Source of the DNA: Henriciella mobilis
Lineage (GTDB): Bacteria > Pseudomonadota > Alphaproteobacteria > Caulobacterales > Hyphomonadaceae
Assembly (NCBI RefSeq): GCF_003576315.1
Contig: NZ_QWFZ01000036.1
Span: forward strand, 1 to 64,000
DNA: 64,000 bases
Reading direction: 5' to 3'
Shown: positions 7,424 through 16,157 of the stretch, piece by piece
Layout of the letters: every line of letters begins with the position of its first letter
How positions within the stretch are numbered: the stretch's first letter is position 1
Program-made: the position numbers and the translations under genes
The notes under the pieces: generated by a model
Seen by the model: only the letters and a program-made list of their open reading frames with translations
Told to the model about the DNA's origin: nothing
Database searches by the model: none

Positions 7424-7923
7424 GACATTATCTCCTCAAGTCGGATGCCCACGATCTTCGACACCTCACCCAGCGCCGTTCGGAATTCAGTTGCGCGATC
7501 ATTTTCCAGCCGCTCGCGCATCGCTTTCAGGATGCCCGGCTTGTCGGTCAGCCGGACGCAGATGATGAAAGGGAAGTCGAAACGCTCACGATAGGCCGCG
7601 TTGAGCGCATGAAACGTCTCGTACTCCTCGGGCGTCATCCGGTCGAGCCCGGCCGAGGCCTGTTCTGCGGTGGACGCATCCGTGAGCGTCTTGTCCATCG
7701 CTGCCTTTCCCGCCAGCTCAGGGTGAGCACGAAGCAGGGCAAGCTGCCGCGCCTCGCCGGCATTTGAGACGACATCCGTCATGACAGTCTGCAGGTGTTC
7801 GCGATCCCGGAAAGGACCAAGCCCTGCCGTTTCCTCGACGATCCATGGGCTGTGTTCATAGAGCTCACCGAACGTCTCGATGAACGCTGCCCGGTCCATG
7901 GCGTTTACGTCTTCAATTGTCAT
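7420..7923 (-). CDS. uraD: OHCU decarboxylase
   Basis: 167 residues, standard for 2-oxo-4-hydroxy-4-carboxy-5-ureidoimidazoline decarboxylase. The family pattern is clear: an N-terminal FIETFGELYEHSPWI segment, RAHPELAGKAA, EYETFHALNAAYRERFDFPFI and a C-terminal helix with EVSKIVGIRLEEI. It makes S-allantoin from OHCU. It overlaps the FAD enzyme and hpxZ by four bases each, so the three should be translationally coupled. Confidence 0.95.
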   Translation of the reverse strand: MTIEDVNAMDRAAFIETFGELYEHSPWIVEETAGLGPFRDREHLQTVMTDVVSNAGEARQLALLRAHPELAGKAAMDKTLTDASTAEQASAGLDRMTPEEYETFHALNAAYRERFDFPFIICVRLTDKPGILKAMRERLENDRATEFRTALGEVSKIVGIRLEEIMS

Positions 7924-8300
7924 GAGCCGGCTCCCTCGATGGAGACGTGGGCCGAAACGATTTTCCAGCCATCCTCGAACTTCACCCAGGCCTGGCTTTG
8001 CCGGCCGCGTTTGTCAGTGTCTTCGCGGAAGAATTCGGCATTGGCCGTGGCGAAGCTGTCACCATAGGTCGTAATCTCGACCCGGCCGAGCGTGCGCTGA
8101 GGCGAGCCGCCGCGCGCGCGCCTGAAGGCGGCAATCTCGTCATAGCCGTAAAGCACTTCCCCGACGCCATAACGCACCGTTTCCGGAGCTTGCCGGAAGA
8201 GATCATCCATGGCGGTGACATCGTCCGCCATCAGCGCCGCCTCATAGCGGTCGAAAGCTGCTCGTACGTCCGCGACGGTTTCGGGGACGTTGATCTTCAT
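7920..8300 (-). CDS. hpxZ: Oxalurate catabolism protein HpxZ (AtzH-like)
   Basis: 126 residues with the SnoaL/NTF2-like fold expected of the AtzH/DUF3225 family, including FRQAPETVRYG, LYGYDEIAAFRRARGG and the closing WKIVSAHVS. In Klebsiella hpxZ lies with hpxWXY in the oxalurate branch, as here. Its exact biochemical role is not established. It overlaps uraD and puuE by four bases. Confidence 0.88.
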   Translation of the reverse strand: MKINVPETVADVRAAFDRYEAALMADDVTAMDDLFRQAPETVRYGVGEVLYGYDEIAAFRRARGGSPQRTLGRVEITTYGDSFATANAEFFREDTDKRGRQSQAWVKFEDGWKIVSAHVSIEGAGS

Positions 8301-9181
8301 GCCGGATGTGCCTCCAGCCAGTGCCGGGCGATATCGATCCTGCGGGCAACCCAGACATCGTCTTGTGCCAGGAGATGGTCGAGGAACTTCGAGACAGCGA
8401 GCGTGCGTCCCGGCCGCCCGGCAATGCGTCCGTGCAGGCCGACGGACATCATGCGTCCGCCTTCCGCGTGGAGCATGTCGAACGTATCGCGCAGGTAGCG
8501 GAAGAACTGTTCGCCTTCGGCAAAGCCGTTATAGGCGACGATCTTCATGTCGTTCACATCCAGTGTGTACGGAACGATCAGTTGCGACTTGCCATGTCGG
8601 GTATCGTAATAGGGCAGGTCATCGGCATAGCTGTCGGCGTCATAGACAAAGCCGCCTTCCTCGACGATGAGGCGGGCCGTGTTTGGGCTGGTTCGCCCCT
8701 GATACCATCCGAGGGGACGCTCCCCAGTGAGACGCGTATGGATCTCTATCGCCTCCGCGATATGGGCGCGTTCGGTGTCTTCGGGGACGTACTGGTAATC
8801 GATCCACTTAAGACCGTGGCTCGCGACTTCCCAGTCCGCCTTGAGCATCGCCTCGACGGCCGCCGGGTTCATCTCCATCGCCTCCGCGACCCCGAACACC
8901 GTGACCGGCACGCCGCGTGAAGTGAACAGCCTGTGGAGCCGCCAGAAGCCGGCCCTGGCGCCGTATTCATAGAGGCTTTCCATGGCCATGGACCGTGTGC
9001 CCTGATGGGACTGCGCGCCGACCATTTCCGACAGGAAGGCCTCGGATCCTGCATCACCATTGAGAACGCAATTCTCCGCGCCTTCCTCATAGTTCACGAC
9101 GAACTGTACCGCGGTCCTCGCGCCGCCCGGCCAATTGGCGGGCGGCGGGCTTGCACCATATCCGACCAGGTCCCGCGTCAT
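8297..9181 (-). CDS. puuE: Allantoinase PuuE (polysaccharide-deacetylase fold)
   Basis: 294 residues. It starts DLVGYGASPPPANWPGGAR and has NYEEGAENCVLNGD, GFWRLHRLF, ASHGLKWIDYQ and GWYQGRTSPNT, the pattern of PuuE-type allantoinases, which are unrelated to the metal-dependent AllB type. It opens the hydantoin ring of allantoin to give allantoate. Overlaps of four bases at both ends fix its place in the operon. Confidence 0.93.
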   Translation of the reverse strand: MTRDLVGYGASPPPANWPGGARTAVQFVVNYEEGAENCVLNGDAGSEAFLSEMVGAQSHQGTRSMAMESLYEYGARAGFWRLHRLFTSRGVPVTVFGVAEAMEMNPAAVEAMLKADWEVASHGLKWIDYQYVPEDTERAHIAEAIEIHTRLTGERPLGWYQGRTSPNTARLIVEEGGFVYDADSYADDLPYYDTRHGKSQLIVPYTLDVNDMKIVAYNGFAEGEQFFRYLRDTFDMLHAEGGRMMSVGLHGRIAGRPGRTLAVSKFLDHLLAQDDVWVARRIDIARHWLEAHPA

Positions 9182-10404
9182 GAGGTGTAGGCCTCCAGTG
9201 CGGCATCAACGGCTGCGCCCGACGGTACGCTGTGCCCCTCCGTCCGCAGCACCGCTTCCAGCGCGCCAAGCGTAATCAGCACCTTGTTCTTGGCTGCGTT
9301 GTAGCCCATCGCGCCGATCCGCCAGATCTTGCCCTGGAGCGGGCCGAAGCTCGTTCCGATCTCGATCTCGAAATCATCGCGCATACGCTGGCGGACGCGC
9401 TCGCCTTCGACAGTTTCAGGGATGTAGACGCCGGTAACATTGGTCATGCGGTGGGCGTCGTCCCCAAAGACTGTCAGTCCCATCGCTCTCAGGCCTGCCG
9501 TCATGGCCTTGCCTGCGAGACGGTGGCGCTCAAAGCGCTCAGCGAGCCCTTCTTCAAGGCTGACGCAGGCGCATTCTCGCGCCGCATACAGCATGCTGGT
9601 CGCTTCGGTATGATGGTTGAGGCGTTTCTCCGACCAGTAGTCCATGACCATGGCAAGATCGAAATAGTTGGATCCGATGCGCTGGCCGCTGCCCTGTTCG
9701 AGATCATCGCGCTTGATGCCGAGCTCGGTGTGGCGGCGGTCGAAGATGTGTTTGGCCGCGCGGTCGGATATCGTGATTGGCGCTGAACCGGATGGACCGC
9801 CAAGGCATTTCTGAAGGCCGCCTGTGACGATGTCGACGCCCCATCGGTCGGCCGCGATCTCCATGCCGCCAACCGTGGCCGTCGCATCAACATAGGAATA
9901 GGCGCCTGCCTTTCGGCAAAGCTCTCCCAGCCCTTCAAGCGGCTGGGCCATGGTCGTCGACGTGTCGCCATGGACGGTGGCTACGACCTTGGGTTCGAAA
10001 TCGGCAATCGCTGCGGCGATCTCGTCCATGGGAACCGTCTTGCCCCATTCGGCATCGACCGTGCGCACCTCAGCACCAATCCTGGCGAGAATTTCCGTAA
10101 GAAGCAGGCCGAAGCGACCGAAATTCACCACGAGAACCCGGTCGCCCGGGCTGGCGAGCGAAATGAGCGATGCCTCGATCGCCGAACGCGCGGTGCCATC
10201 GATGAGGAAGGTCCATTTGTTCTCAGTCCCGAAGATCGGGCGGTAGAGGCCCATCACCTCATTCATATAGGCGGTGAACTCCGGGTCGAACTGGCCGAGC
10301 AGGTCAGCCGACATGGCGCGGAGCACCCTCGGATGGGCATTAACCGGGCCAGGGCCCATCAGCAGCCTTTGCGGTGGATCAATCTGTCTGAACGAACTGG
10401 GCAT
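9178..10404 (-). CDS. pucG: Ureidoglycine--glyoxylate aminotransferase-like PLP enzyme
   Basis: 408 residues, a class V fold I aminotransferase. It has GPGPVNAHPRVLRAM near the N-terminus, the GTARSAIEASL phosphate-binding region, and the PLP lysine in GGLQKCLGGPSG (about residue 199). In uric acid gene sets this family transfers the amino group of S-ureidoglycine to glyoxylate, giving oxalurate and glycine. That fits the hpxXYW genes of the same operon, which use oxalurate. An alanine-glyoxylate or serine-glyoxylate activity cannot be excluded from sequence. The start overlaps the allantoate hydrolase gene by 26 bases. Confidence 0.85.
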   Translation of the reverse strand: MPSSFRQIDPPQRLLMGPGPVNAHPRVLRAMSADLLGQFDPEFTAYMNEVMGLYRPIFGTENKWTFLIDGTARSAIEASLISLASPGDRVLVVNFGRFGLLLTEILARIGAEVRTVDAEWGKTVPMDEIAAAIADFEPKVVATVHGDTSTTMAQPLEGLGELCRKAGAYSYVDATATVGGMEIAADRWGVDIVTGGLQKCLGGPSGSAPITISDRAAKHIFDRRHTELGIKRDDLEQGSGQRIGSNYFDLAMVMDYWSEKRLNHHTEATSMLYAARECACVSLEEGLAERFERHRLAGKAMTAGLRAMGLTVFGDDAHRMTNVTGVYIPETVEGERVRQRMRDDFEIEIGTSFGPLQGKIWRIGAMGYNAAKNKVLITLGALEAVLRTEGHSVPSGAAVDAALEAYTS

Positions 10405-11662
10405 CCGCTCGGGCCTCCATCAAATCTAGAAATTTTAACATCACCTCAAGCGCTTCATCGGCATCGGCTTGGTCGACCTTCTCCGCCGGGTTGTGGCTGA
10501 CGCCGCCTGCGCACCGGATGAAAAGCATCACTGAAGGGCAAAGCTCCGACAGGATCATCGCGTCATGGCCAGCCCCGCTGACCAGGGTCTTCCGGGGGTG
10601 ACCCGTCGCTTCAAGGGCATCTTCCATCATCTGGACGAAACCGGGGTCGCTGGGCGACGCGGCGAGATCCTGCAGCTTTCTGATCGAGAGCGATAGCCGC
10701 CTCTGCTCGCAAATATCCCTCGCGACAGTTCGGATCCGGTCACTCAGCAGGTTACGGCGCTCATCGTCGCCCGCGCGCACATCCAGCATGAATTTTACCT
10801 CCCCCGGAACGACGTTTGCCGCGCCGGGAAGGGCCTGGATACTGCCGACCGTGGCGACTTCGTCGGGCGCTCCACTTCTTGCGAGATTTTCAATCTCGAC
10901 CATGATTTCGGCCGCCCCAGCGAGCGCGTCGCGCCTCAGATGCATCGCATTGGTGCCCGCGTGCCCGGCTTCGCCCTTCAGCGTGTATTCAAAGCGAAGT
11001 TGCGCTGCGATCCCGGACACCGCACCGACCGAGAGGTTTTCGGCCTCCAGGACCGGACCCTGCTCGATATGTGCTTCAAGATAGCCGAGAATGTCGCCGG
11101 GATGGCGTCTTGATGCTGACAAGCGCCCTTCCGGCATCGGTATGGTGATCGAATGTTCGAACGTGTCGAGCGCTTCAGCGAGCGAGATGTCATCACCGTC
11201 CACCAGATCCGGCGTCCCCGTGACGTCCTGCCCGATGACCGCACGCGAGCACAGCATGGCGACCGGGAAACGTGACCCTTCCTCGTCGCCAAAGGCGATG
11301 ACCTCGATGGCAAATGGCAGGCGCCGGCCTGTTTCGTTGAGATACGCAACGCACTCGATGGCGAGCATGACACCGAGCACGCCATCGTACCGTCCGCCAT
11401 TCCGCACGGTGTCGATGTGTGAGCCGATCAGCAATGCCTTGCGGCCTGCCTGAGACGCTTCATACCGGCCGATCAGGTTTCCAGCCGTATCCATCCGCAC
11501 CGACATTCCCGCCTCGCGCATCCATTCGGCGGTGCGGTTGACGGCGGCCGCGTGAGCCGCGCTCAGATAGCCGCGATAGAGGAAATCGTCGGTCACGCTG
11601 TATGGCGCGACGCCCAGCTCGTCGCATCGTGCAACAGCGCGTGTGCCGGATGCATTCACCAT
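10379..11662 (-). CDS. Allantoate amidohydrolase-like M20-type metal hydrolase
   Basis: 427 residues, typical of the allantoate amidohydrolase / N-carbamoyl-L-amino-acid hydrolase family. Metal ligands are visible in IGSHIDTVRNGGRYDG, in FGDEEGSRF and in EAHIEQGPVLE; a dimerisation segment with AGHAGTNAM follows, then SGAGHDAM near the C-terminus. Between allantoinase and the ureidoglycine aminotransferase, its likely job is allantoate to ureidoglycine (the AllC/HpxK step). It overlaps hpxW by seven bases. Confidence 0.87.
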   Translation of the reverse strand: MVNASGTRAVARCDELGVAPYSVTDDFLYRGYLSAAHAAAVNRTAEWMREAGMSVRMDTAGNLIGRYEASQAGRKALLIGSHIDTVRNGGRYDGVLGVMLAIECVAYLNETGRRLPFAIEVIAFGDEEGSRFPVAMLCSRAVIGQDVTGTPDLVDGDDISLAEALDTFEHSITIPMPEGRLSASRRHPGDILGYLEAHIEQGPVLEAENLSVGAVSGIAAQLRFEYTLKGEAGHAGTNAMHLRRDALAGAAEIMVEIENLARSGAPDEVATVGSIQALPGAANVVPGEVKFMLDVRAGDDERRNLLSDRIRTVARDICEQRRLSLSIRKLQDLAASPSDPGFVQMMEDALEATGHPRKTLVSGAGHDAMILSELCPSVMLFIRCAGGVSHNPAEKVDQADADEALEVMLKFLDLMEARADAQFVQTD

Positions 11663-13242
11663 GCTGCCACCGCTCCATCGCTGCGCGGGTCTGTCGCGCC
11701 CTCGATCAATCCGTCCGCGTGACGGCAGACCGCGCCGGCATGGCCCATGACCGTTTCGAAGCTGCCCAGGACTTCTACGTCATGTCCGGCCTCTTTCAGT
11801 TGTTCGATCAGGCGCGCCGGGAAGCGGTTCTCCAGTTTTAGCGACACGCTCTGCTCGCCCCATGTTCGGCCGAGCAGCCAGCGCGGCGCTGATATCGCTT
11901 GCTGCAGCGGGACGCCGAACCGGGCGTAGCGTGAGAAGATCGCCGCCTGCGTCTGCGGCTGTCCTTCGCCGCCCATCGTGCCGTAGGCCATGATGCGGCC
12001 ATCATCGAATTTGGCGAGCGCCGGGTTCAGCGTGTGGAATGGCTTGCGGCCAGGCTTCAGGCTATTCCAGCCGTCGGGCTTCAGGCGGAAGCTCGCGCCC
12101 CGGTTCTGCCAGACAATACCCGTCCTTGGCAAAACGACACCGGAGCCGAATTCGAAATAGATCGACTGGATCGAGCTCACCACCCGCCCCTCATGATCGA
12201 CGGCGCCGAACCATGTGGTGTCTCCGGCCGCGGTTCTGTGAGGCCAGGGCAGAGCGTTCTGGCGATCGATATTCTGGGCCAGCTTATCCAGCTGCTCGCT
12301 GTCATCGAGCTGCGACTGGGCATCTTGCGACATGAAGGCCGGGTCGCCGAGACCAATTTCGCGGTAGCGGATGAATGCCTGCTTGGTCGCTTCGACAAGG
12401 CCGTGAACATGGTCGAATTCGTCGACGCCATCTGCTCCAAGCCGGTCAAACAGGGCCAGGATCATCAGCGAGGTCAGTCCCTGCGTCGGTGGCGCCGTGT
12501 TGAAGAGTTCGGCTCCCTTGATCCGTAGCGATAGCGGTTCTGGCTGGTCAGCGCTGTGATTTTTCAAGTCTGCCGCGGTGATCGGGCTGCCAGCTTCAGA
12601 AAGGTCTGCGGCGATGTCGGCGGCAAGCGGGCCGTCATAGAAGCTTTCGAGACCGTCGGCACAAAGCCGTTCGAGCGTGCGCCCAAGAGCGGGCTGCATG
12701 AGCTGCTGACCATCCTTCAGGGGCGCGCCGCCCGGACGGAACACGTCCGAATAACCCGGAACCTCACGAAGCTCTGCATCCTTGCTGGCCGCGACCTCCG
12801 CCCCGCCTTTCGTGACGGAGACGCCTGCTCGAGCATAGTGAACCGCGTCCCGCAGCAGCCTGGATAGCGGTAGCGTCGAACCGGATCTTGCCAGCGCCGC
12901 TTGCCAGCCCGAAATCGTCCCGGCAGGTGTAATCGCCGCCAGTGGTCCACGCCAGGGAATGGCCTCCAGCTGCTGGTCGCGATAGAGCGCTGTCGAAACG
13001 TTTTCGCCCGCTGCCCCGCAAGCATTTATGCTGTAGACCGAGCCATCCGGCTCGCTGACGAGCCAGAAACCGTCTCCGCCAATCCCGGTCATGTGGGGGT
13101 AGACAACCGCGAGTGTCGCCGCGACGGCGACACAGGCCTCGACCGAATTTCCGCCATCTTGCAACACGCTGAGTCCGGCCTGGCTGGCCAGATGATGCGG
13201 GCTAGTGACCATGCCCCTGTATGCGCGCGGTGTCTGCAGCAT
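11656..13242 (-). CDS. hpxW: Gamma-glutamyltransferase-family oxamate amidohydrolase HpxW
   Basis: 528 residues, an Ntn-hydrolase precursor of the gamma-glutamyltransferase family. The self-cleavage site and Thr nucleophile are in AAGDTTWFGAVDHEG (about residue 345). There is no signal peptide, unlike classical periplasmic Ggt, as expected for HpxW. The Klebsiella homologue has been shown to hydrolyse oxamate. The N-terminal part has GGNSVEACVAVAATLAVVYP and GIGGDGFWLV. Its start codon overlaps the hpxY stop by one base. Confidence 0.88.
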   Translation of the reverse strand: MLQTPRAYRGMVTSPHHLASQAGLSVLQDGGNSVEACVAVAATLAVVYPHMTGIGGDGFWLVSEPDGSVYSINACGAAGENVSTALYRDQQLEAIPWRGPLAAITPAGTISGWQAALARSGSTLPLSRLLRDAVHYARAGVSVTKGGAEVAASKDAELREVPGYSDVFRPGGAPLKDGQQLMQPALGRTLERLCADGLESFYDGPLAADIAADLSEAGSPITAADLKNHSADQPEPLSLRIKGAELFNTAPPTQGLTSLMILALFDRLGADGVDEFDHVHGLVEATKQAFIRYREIGLGDPAFMSQDAQSQLDDSEQLDKLAQNIDRQNALPWPHRTAAGDTTWFGAVDHEGRVVSSIQSIYFEFGSGVVLPRTGIVWQNRGASFRLKPDGWNSLKPGRKPFHTLNPALAKFDDGRIMAYGTMGGEGQPQTQAAIFSRYARFGVPLQQAISAPRWLLGRTWGEQSVSLKLENRFPARLIEQLKEAGHDVEVLGSFETVMGHAGAVCRHADGLIEGATDPRSDGAVAAW

Positions 13243-14597
13243 CAGGCGACCTCGGCAAATTGTGCTGGCGGGTCTGCGCTGACTACGCCAGCCTCGCTGA
13301 GGCGTTCGGCCACGTCAAAGAGAAGCGCTTCCCGGCCGCGCGCCGCGACGAGCTGGACGCCTATCGGTAACTGGCCGGGCCGCTTCACGGGTACTGACAG
13401 AATGGGCACGCCGGCAAGGCTGAGTGGCTGGGTGTAGAGGCCGAGATTGGCGCGTGCGGAAACGAACTCTCCATCCAGTTCGATCAGGCCTGCCGCGATT
13501 TCTGGCGCCACGCTCGGCGTCGACGGCGCAATGAGCACGTCGAACGTGTCGAGCAGGCCGATCAGTTCGTTGATCGATCGATCCGCCATGGTTTCCGCAT
13601 CGGCGATCACCTTCTCAGACAGCAAAGCACCAGCGATCAGCCGGTCGCGCGTCGCTGCGTCGAAATCCATCAGCCGTTTCTTCAGGTTCTCCAGGTGGCG
13701 GTGCCCGCCTTCTGACGCGGTGAGCAGGAAGGCCGCAGACCGGCCAGCTTCCGCCAGCGGCAGATCGACCTCTTCGGTTCCATCGAGCATATCGAAAACT
13801 CTGCGGGCGGCGTCGAATGCTGCCGCTTGCCCCTTCTTCTGGAACCATCCGCTGAGCAGTCCAGCCCTGATCTGAGCGGGTGCCGGGTCATCTGTAGAAG
13901 CGCCGCTCATGACTTCGAAGGCGAGACGCGCGTCTGCAACGGACCGGGAAAATGGGCCGACCGTATCGAGCCGGTCGACAAATGCGAACGTGCCTTCGAC
14001 AGGCAGCACGCCATGAGTTGGGCGCAGGCCAAAAATGCCGCATAGGCTGGCTGGGACGCGGACGGACCCATTTGTGTCGGAGCCCAGTGCTACAGGAACA
14101 AGACCCGCTGCGACGGCTGCCGCCGATCCGCCAGACGAGCCACCGGCCAGCCTGGCGAGGTCGTGCGGATTATGTGTGGTCCCGGTGTGCTGGTTGACCG
14201 TCGCGAAGCCGTAAGCGAACTCATCCATGTTGAGCGTGCCGACCGGGATGGCGCCAGCCTTCCTGAGACGGTCGACAACAATGGCGTCGCTGGTTGCGGG
14301 CGGTGCATCCTGCAGGATCGCCGAGCCAGCTGTGGTGGTCAGCCCCTCGACGTCGAACAAGTCCTTCACTCCGAACGGGACGCCGGCAAGCGGTCCAGGA
14401 TTCTTGCCCTCAGCGATGAGGCGGTCGATTTCGGTGGCTGCCTGCATGGCGGCCTCGTCCAGAACCCGCGTGAAGCAGACAAGCTTCGGGTTCAGCGACT
14501 CGATCCGGTCCAGCGTCGCCTTGATGATTTCGCTCGCAGTGACGGCCCCACTGCGGACGGCGCTGCTGATCTCTTGGGCTGACGCGAAAGGGTTCAT
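13242..14597 (-). CDS. hpxY: AtzE-family amidase HpxY
   Basis: 451 residues, an amidase-signature hydrolase. The Ser-cisSer-Lys triad can be placed: Lys in GVPFGVKDLFD (about 77), the GGSSGGSAAAVA loop (about 152-163) and Ser in GSDTNGSVRVPAS (about 176). AtzE-type amidases need a small partner, AtzG, and here the partner gene hpxX lies just upstream with a four-base overlap. In uric acid operons the pair is assigned to the oxalurate branch. The precise substrate is inferred from context. Confidence 0.88.
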   Translation of the reverse strand: MNPFASAQEISSAVRSGAVTASEIIKATLDRIESLNPKLVCFTRVLDEAAMQAATEIDRLIAEGKNPGPLAGVPFGVKDLFDVEGLTTTAGSAILQDAPPATSDAIVVDRLRKAGAIPVGTLNMDEFAYGFATVNQHTGTTHNPHDLARLAGGSSGGSAAAVAAGLVPVALGSDTNGSVRVPASLCGIFGLRPTHGVLPVEGTFAFVDRLDTVGPFSRSVADARLAFEVMSGASTDDPAPAQIRAGLLSGWFQKKGQAAAFDAARRVFDMLDGTEEVDLPLAEAGRSAAFLLTASEGGHRHLENLKKRLMDFDAATRDRLIAGALLSEKVIADAETMADRSINELIGLLDTFDVLIAPSTPSVAPEIAAGLIELDGEFVSARANLGLYTQPLSLAGVPILSVPVKRPGQLPIGVQLVAARGREALLFDVAERLSEAGVVSADPPAQFAEVA

Positions 14598-14785
14598 CTC
14601 CGTGTCAGGACCTTCAGGACAGTGTGATATTGCGTCAGGAGCAGCTCCAGATTCTGATCGACGCCGGCGCGCATTTCATCTGTCAGTTCAATGCCAAGCG
14701 ATTCTGCGCTCTCATCCGCGGATGAGCCACCTAACAGGGTTTCCTTCGTGGCGATGGATGGTTCTGACGTCTTTGAAGGTGTCAT
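14594..14785 (-). CDS. hpxX: AtzG-like small amidase partner HpxX
   Basis: 63 residues. The second half (LGIELTDEMRAGVDQNLELL) follows the helical DUF4089/AtzG pattern, in which a short helical protein wraps the AtzE-type amidase. The first 25 residues are Ser/Glu/Thr-rich and look disordered. It is the first gene of the ten-gene operon. The ribosome site before the ATG is weak (CCGGAACAG). Function is inferred mainly from size, pattern and its four-base overlap with hpxY. Confidence 0.75.
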   Translation of the reverse strand: MTPSKTSEPSIATKETLLGGSSADESAESLGIELTDEMRAGVDQNLELLLTQYHTVLKVLTRR

Positions 14786-15036
14786 GATCGTCTGTTCCGG
14801 AGCGCAGCGAGGCCGAGTCGAGGATGTCTATGTCGATTGATCTATATTTGGCATCGCTCGCAAGCCGGATCAATCCGGGCGCGGCGAAACAGGGCGGTTG
14901 GTCCGCTAGCGACCGCAAACTGCGCACCTGTAGCGATTTTCGCATGTCATCAAGGCGCGGCCATGTCGAGTTCGCCGCTTCAGTGAGCGAATTTTGAGTT
15001 CAGGTGTGTCCGTCTGAGCCACAAAGCGTGTCGTTG
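14786..15036 (-). promoter_or_regulatory. Leader and promoter region of the uric acid operon
   Basis: 251 bases without a gene, between the end of the LysR gene and the start of hpxX. All ten operon genes must be read from here. It contains an AT-rich stretch (ATTGATCTATATTTGGC, about 14833-14849) that is the best place for promoter or LysR contacts. No clear palindrome was found, so no operator is claimed. Confidence 0.4.
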
Positions 15037-15951
15037 TCAAAGCCCGGCCGCCGCGTGAGCCTCAAGCTCCTCCTTCATCAGGTCGATGAAGCTGCGGATA
15101 TAAGGCATCAGGACCCGTCCTTTCGGCGCCAGAAGCGAGATAGTGGTGGGCCGGATCACGCCATCGGCAAAAGGTGTCCAGGCGAGCTTGCCCTGGGTCA
15201 GCTCGTCTTCGAAACCGGTGCGCGAAATGAAGGCAACGCCAAGGCCCGCCTGGACCAGGTTTTTCAGCATCCCAATCCTTTCGACCCGCGCGGCGATCTG
15301 CAGGGGCGCATCGGTTTCCTGGATCAGCTCACGGATGATGCTGTGGTTCAGCCACTCCTCAGTCGGTGCGATGATCGGATAGGGCACGCAATCGCTGAGC
15401 GTGACTTCGTCGAGCTTGGCAAGCGGATGGCCCGGCTGCGTGATGACGCCGACCTTGGACTGGCCCGAAAAAATGGTCTCTGTTCGCGATCCCCCCGAAA
15501 CGTCGAAAGCGCATACGACATCGGCATCCTTGGCCAGCAATGCGGATTTAATCGAGTAGTTGTCGCCAGAGATCAGCGTGAAGTCGATCAGCGGAAAGCG
15601 GCTCTGCAGGCGTGTCATGGCGCGGGGCAGGATGTCGACCGTTATGCTTTCGGCGGCGGCAATGCGGATCGTACCGCGTACCCCGCCCTTGAGCCGGCCG
15701 ATTTCGTGGCGCAGCTGCGAGGCATCGCGGTTCCACTGGCGGACATAATTGAGCAACGCCTCGCCCGCCGCCGTCGGTCGGATGCCCCGTGGCAAGCGCT
15801 CGAATAATTCGACACCGAGCTCTTCCTCGAGTTGCAGGAGTTGGCGGTTTACGGCCGAGGAAGCAATGTTGAGATTCTCGGCCGCCTTACGGATTGAGCC
15901 ATCCTTTATGGCCTTGTCGAAGTAGAGAAGTCCGGTCTTGATAATCGTCAT
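15037..15951 (-). CDS. LysR-family transcriptional regulator
   Basis: 304 residues from the ATG at 15951. A GTG at 16011 would add 20 residues that do not fit the family. The winged helix lies at residues 6-65 (FDKAIKDGSIRKAAENLNIASSAVNRQLLQLEEELG...). The effector domain has IRIAAAESI, SGDNYSIKSALLAKDADVVCAF and LVQAGLGVAFI. Read in the direction of the uric acid operon and divergent from the transporter gene at 16158, it is the likely regulator of one or both, with a purine metabolite as the inferred effector. Confidence 0.88.
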   Translation of the reverse strand: MTIIKTGLLYFDKAIKDGSIRKAAENLNIASSAVNRQLLQLEEELGVELFERLPRGIRPTAAGEALLNYVRQWNRDASQLRHEIGRLKGGVRGTIRIAAAESITVDILPRAMTRLQSRFPLIDFTLISGDNYSIKSALLAKDADVVCAFDVSGGSRTETIFSGQSKVGVITQPGHPLAKLDEVTLSDCVPYPIIAPTEEWLNHSIIRELIQETDAPLQIAARVERIGMLKNLVQAGLGVAFISRTGFEDELTQGKLAWTPFADGVIRPTTISLLAPKGRVLMPYIRSFIDLMKEELEAHAAAGL

Positions 15952-15999
15952 TCGCGCCGTGTCCCAAGGATAACGCCTGCCGCATGATGCTTTTATTAG

Positions 16000-16012
16000 A
16001 GTGCTTTGCACT
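16000..16012. promoter_or_regulatory. Small palindrome between the LysR and transporter genes
   Basis: AGTGC-TTT-GCACT lies 49 bases upstream of the LysR start and about 145 bases upstream of the transporter start. Divergent LysR genes often bind such dyads, but the arms are only five bases long. Confidence 0.3.
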
Positions 16013-16157
16013 AGATTTTGTTCTTGTCCAGCCTTAGGGGCTTGCTGGCAAAGAGGGGGCGCTACGTGACAATTTCATTCGCCGGCCTGCCCGGATGTAT
16101 AGCTCAGTTTCGCAGGGGCCATCCGGTCTCTTTTCTCTCATCGAACGATTGAACGCC

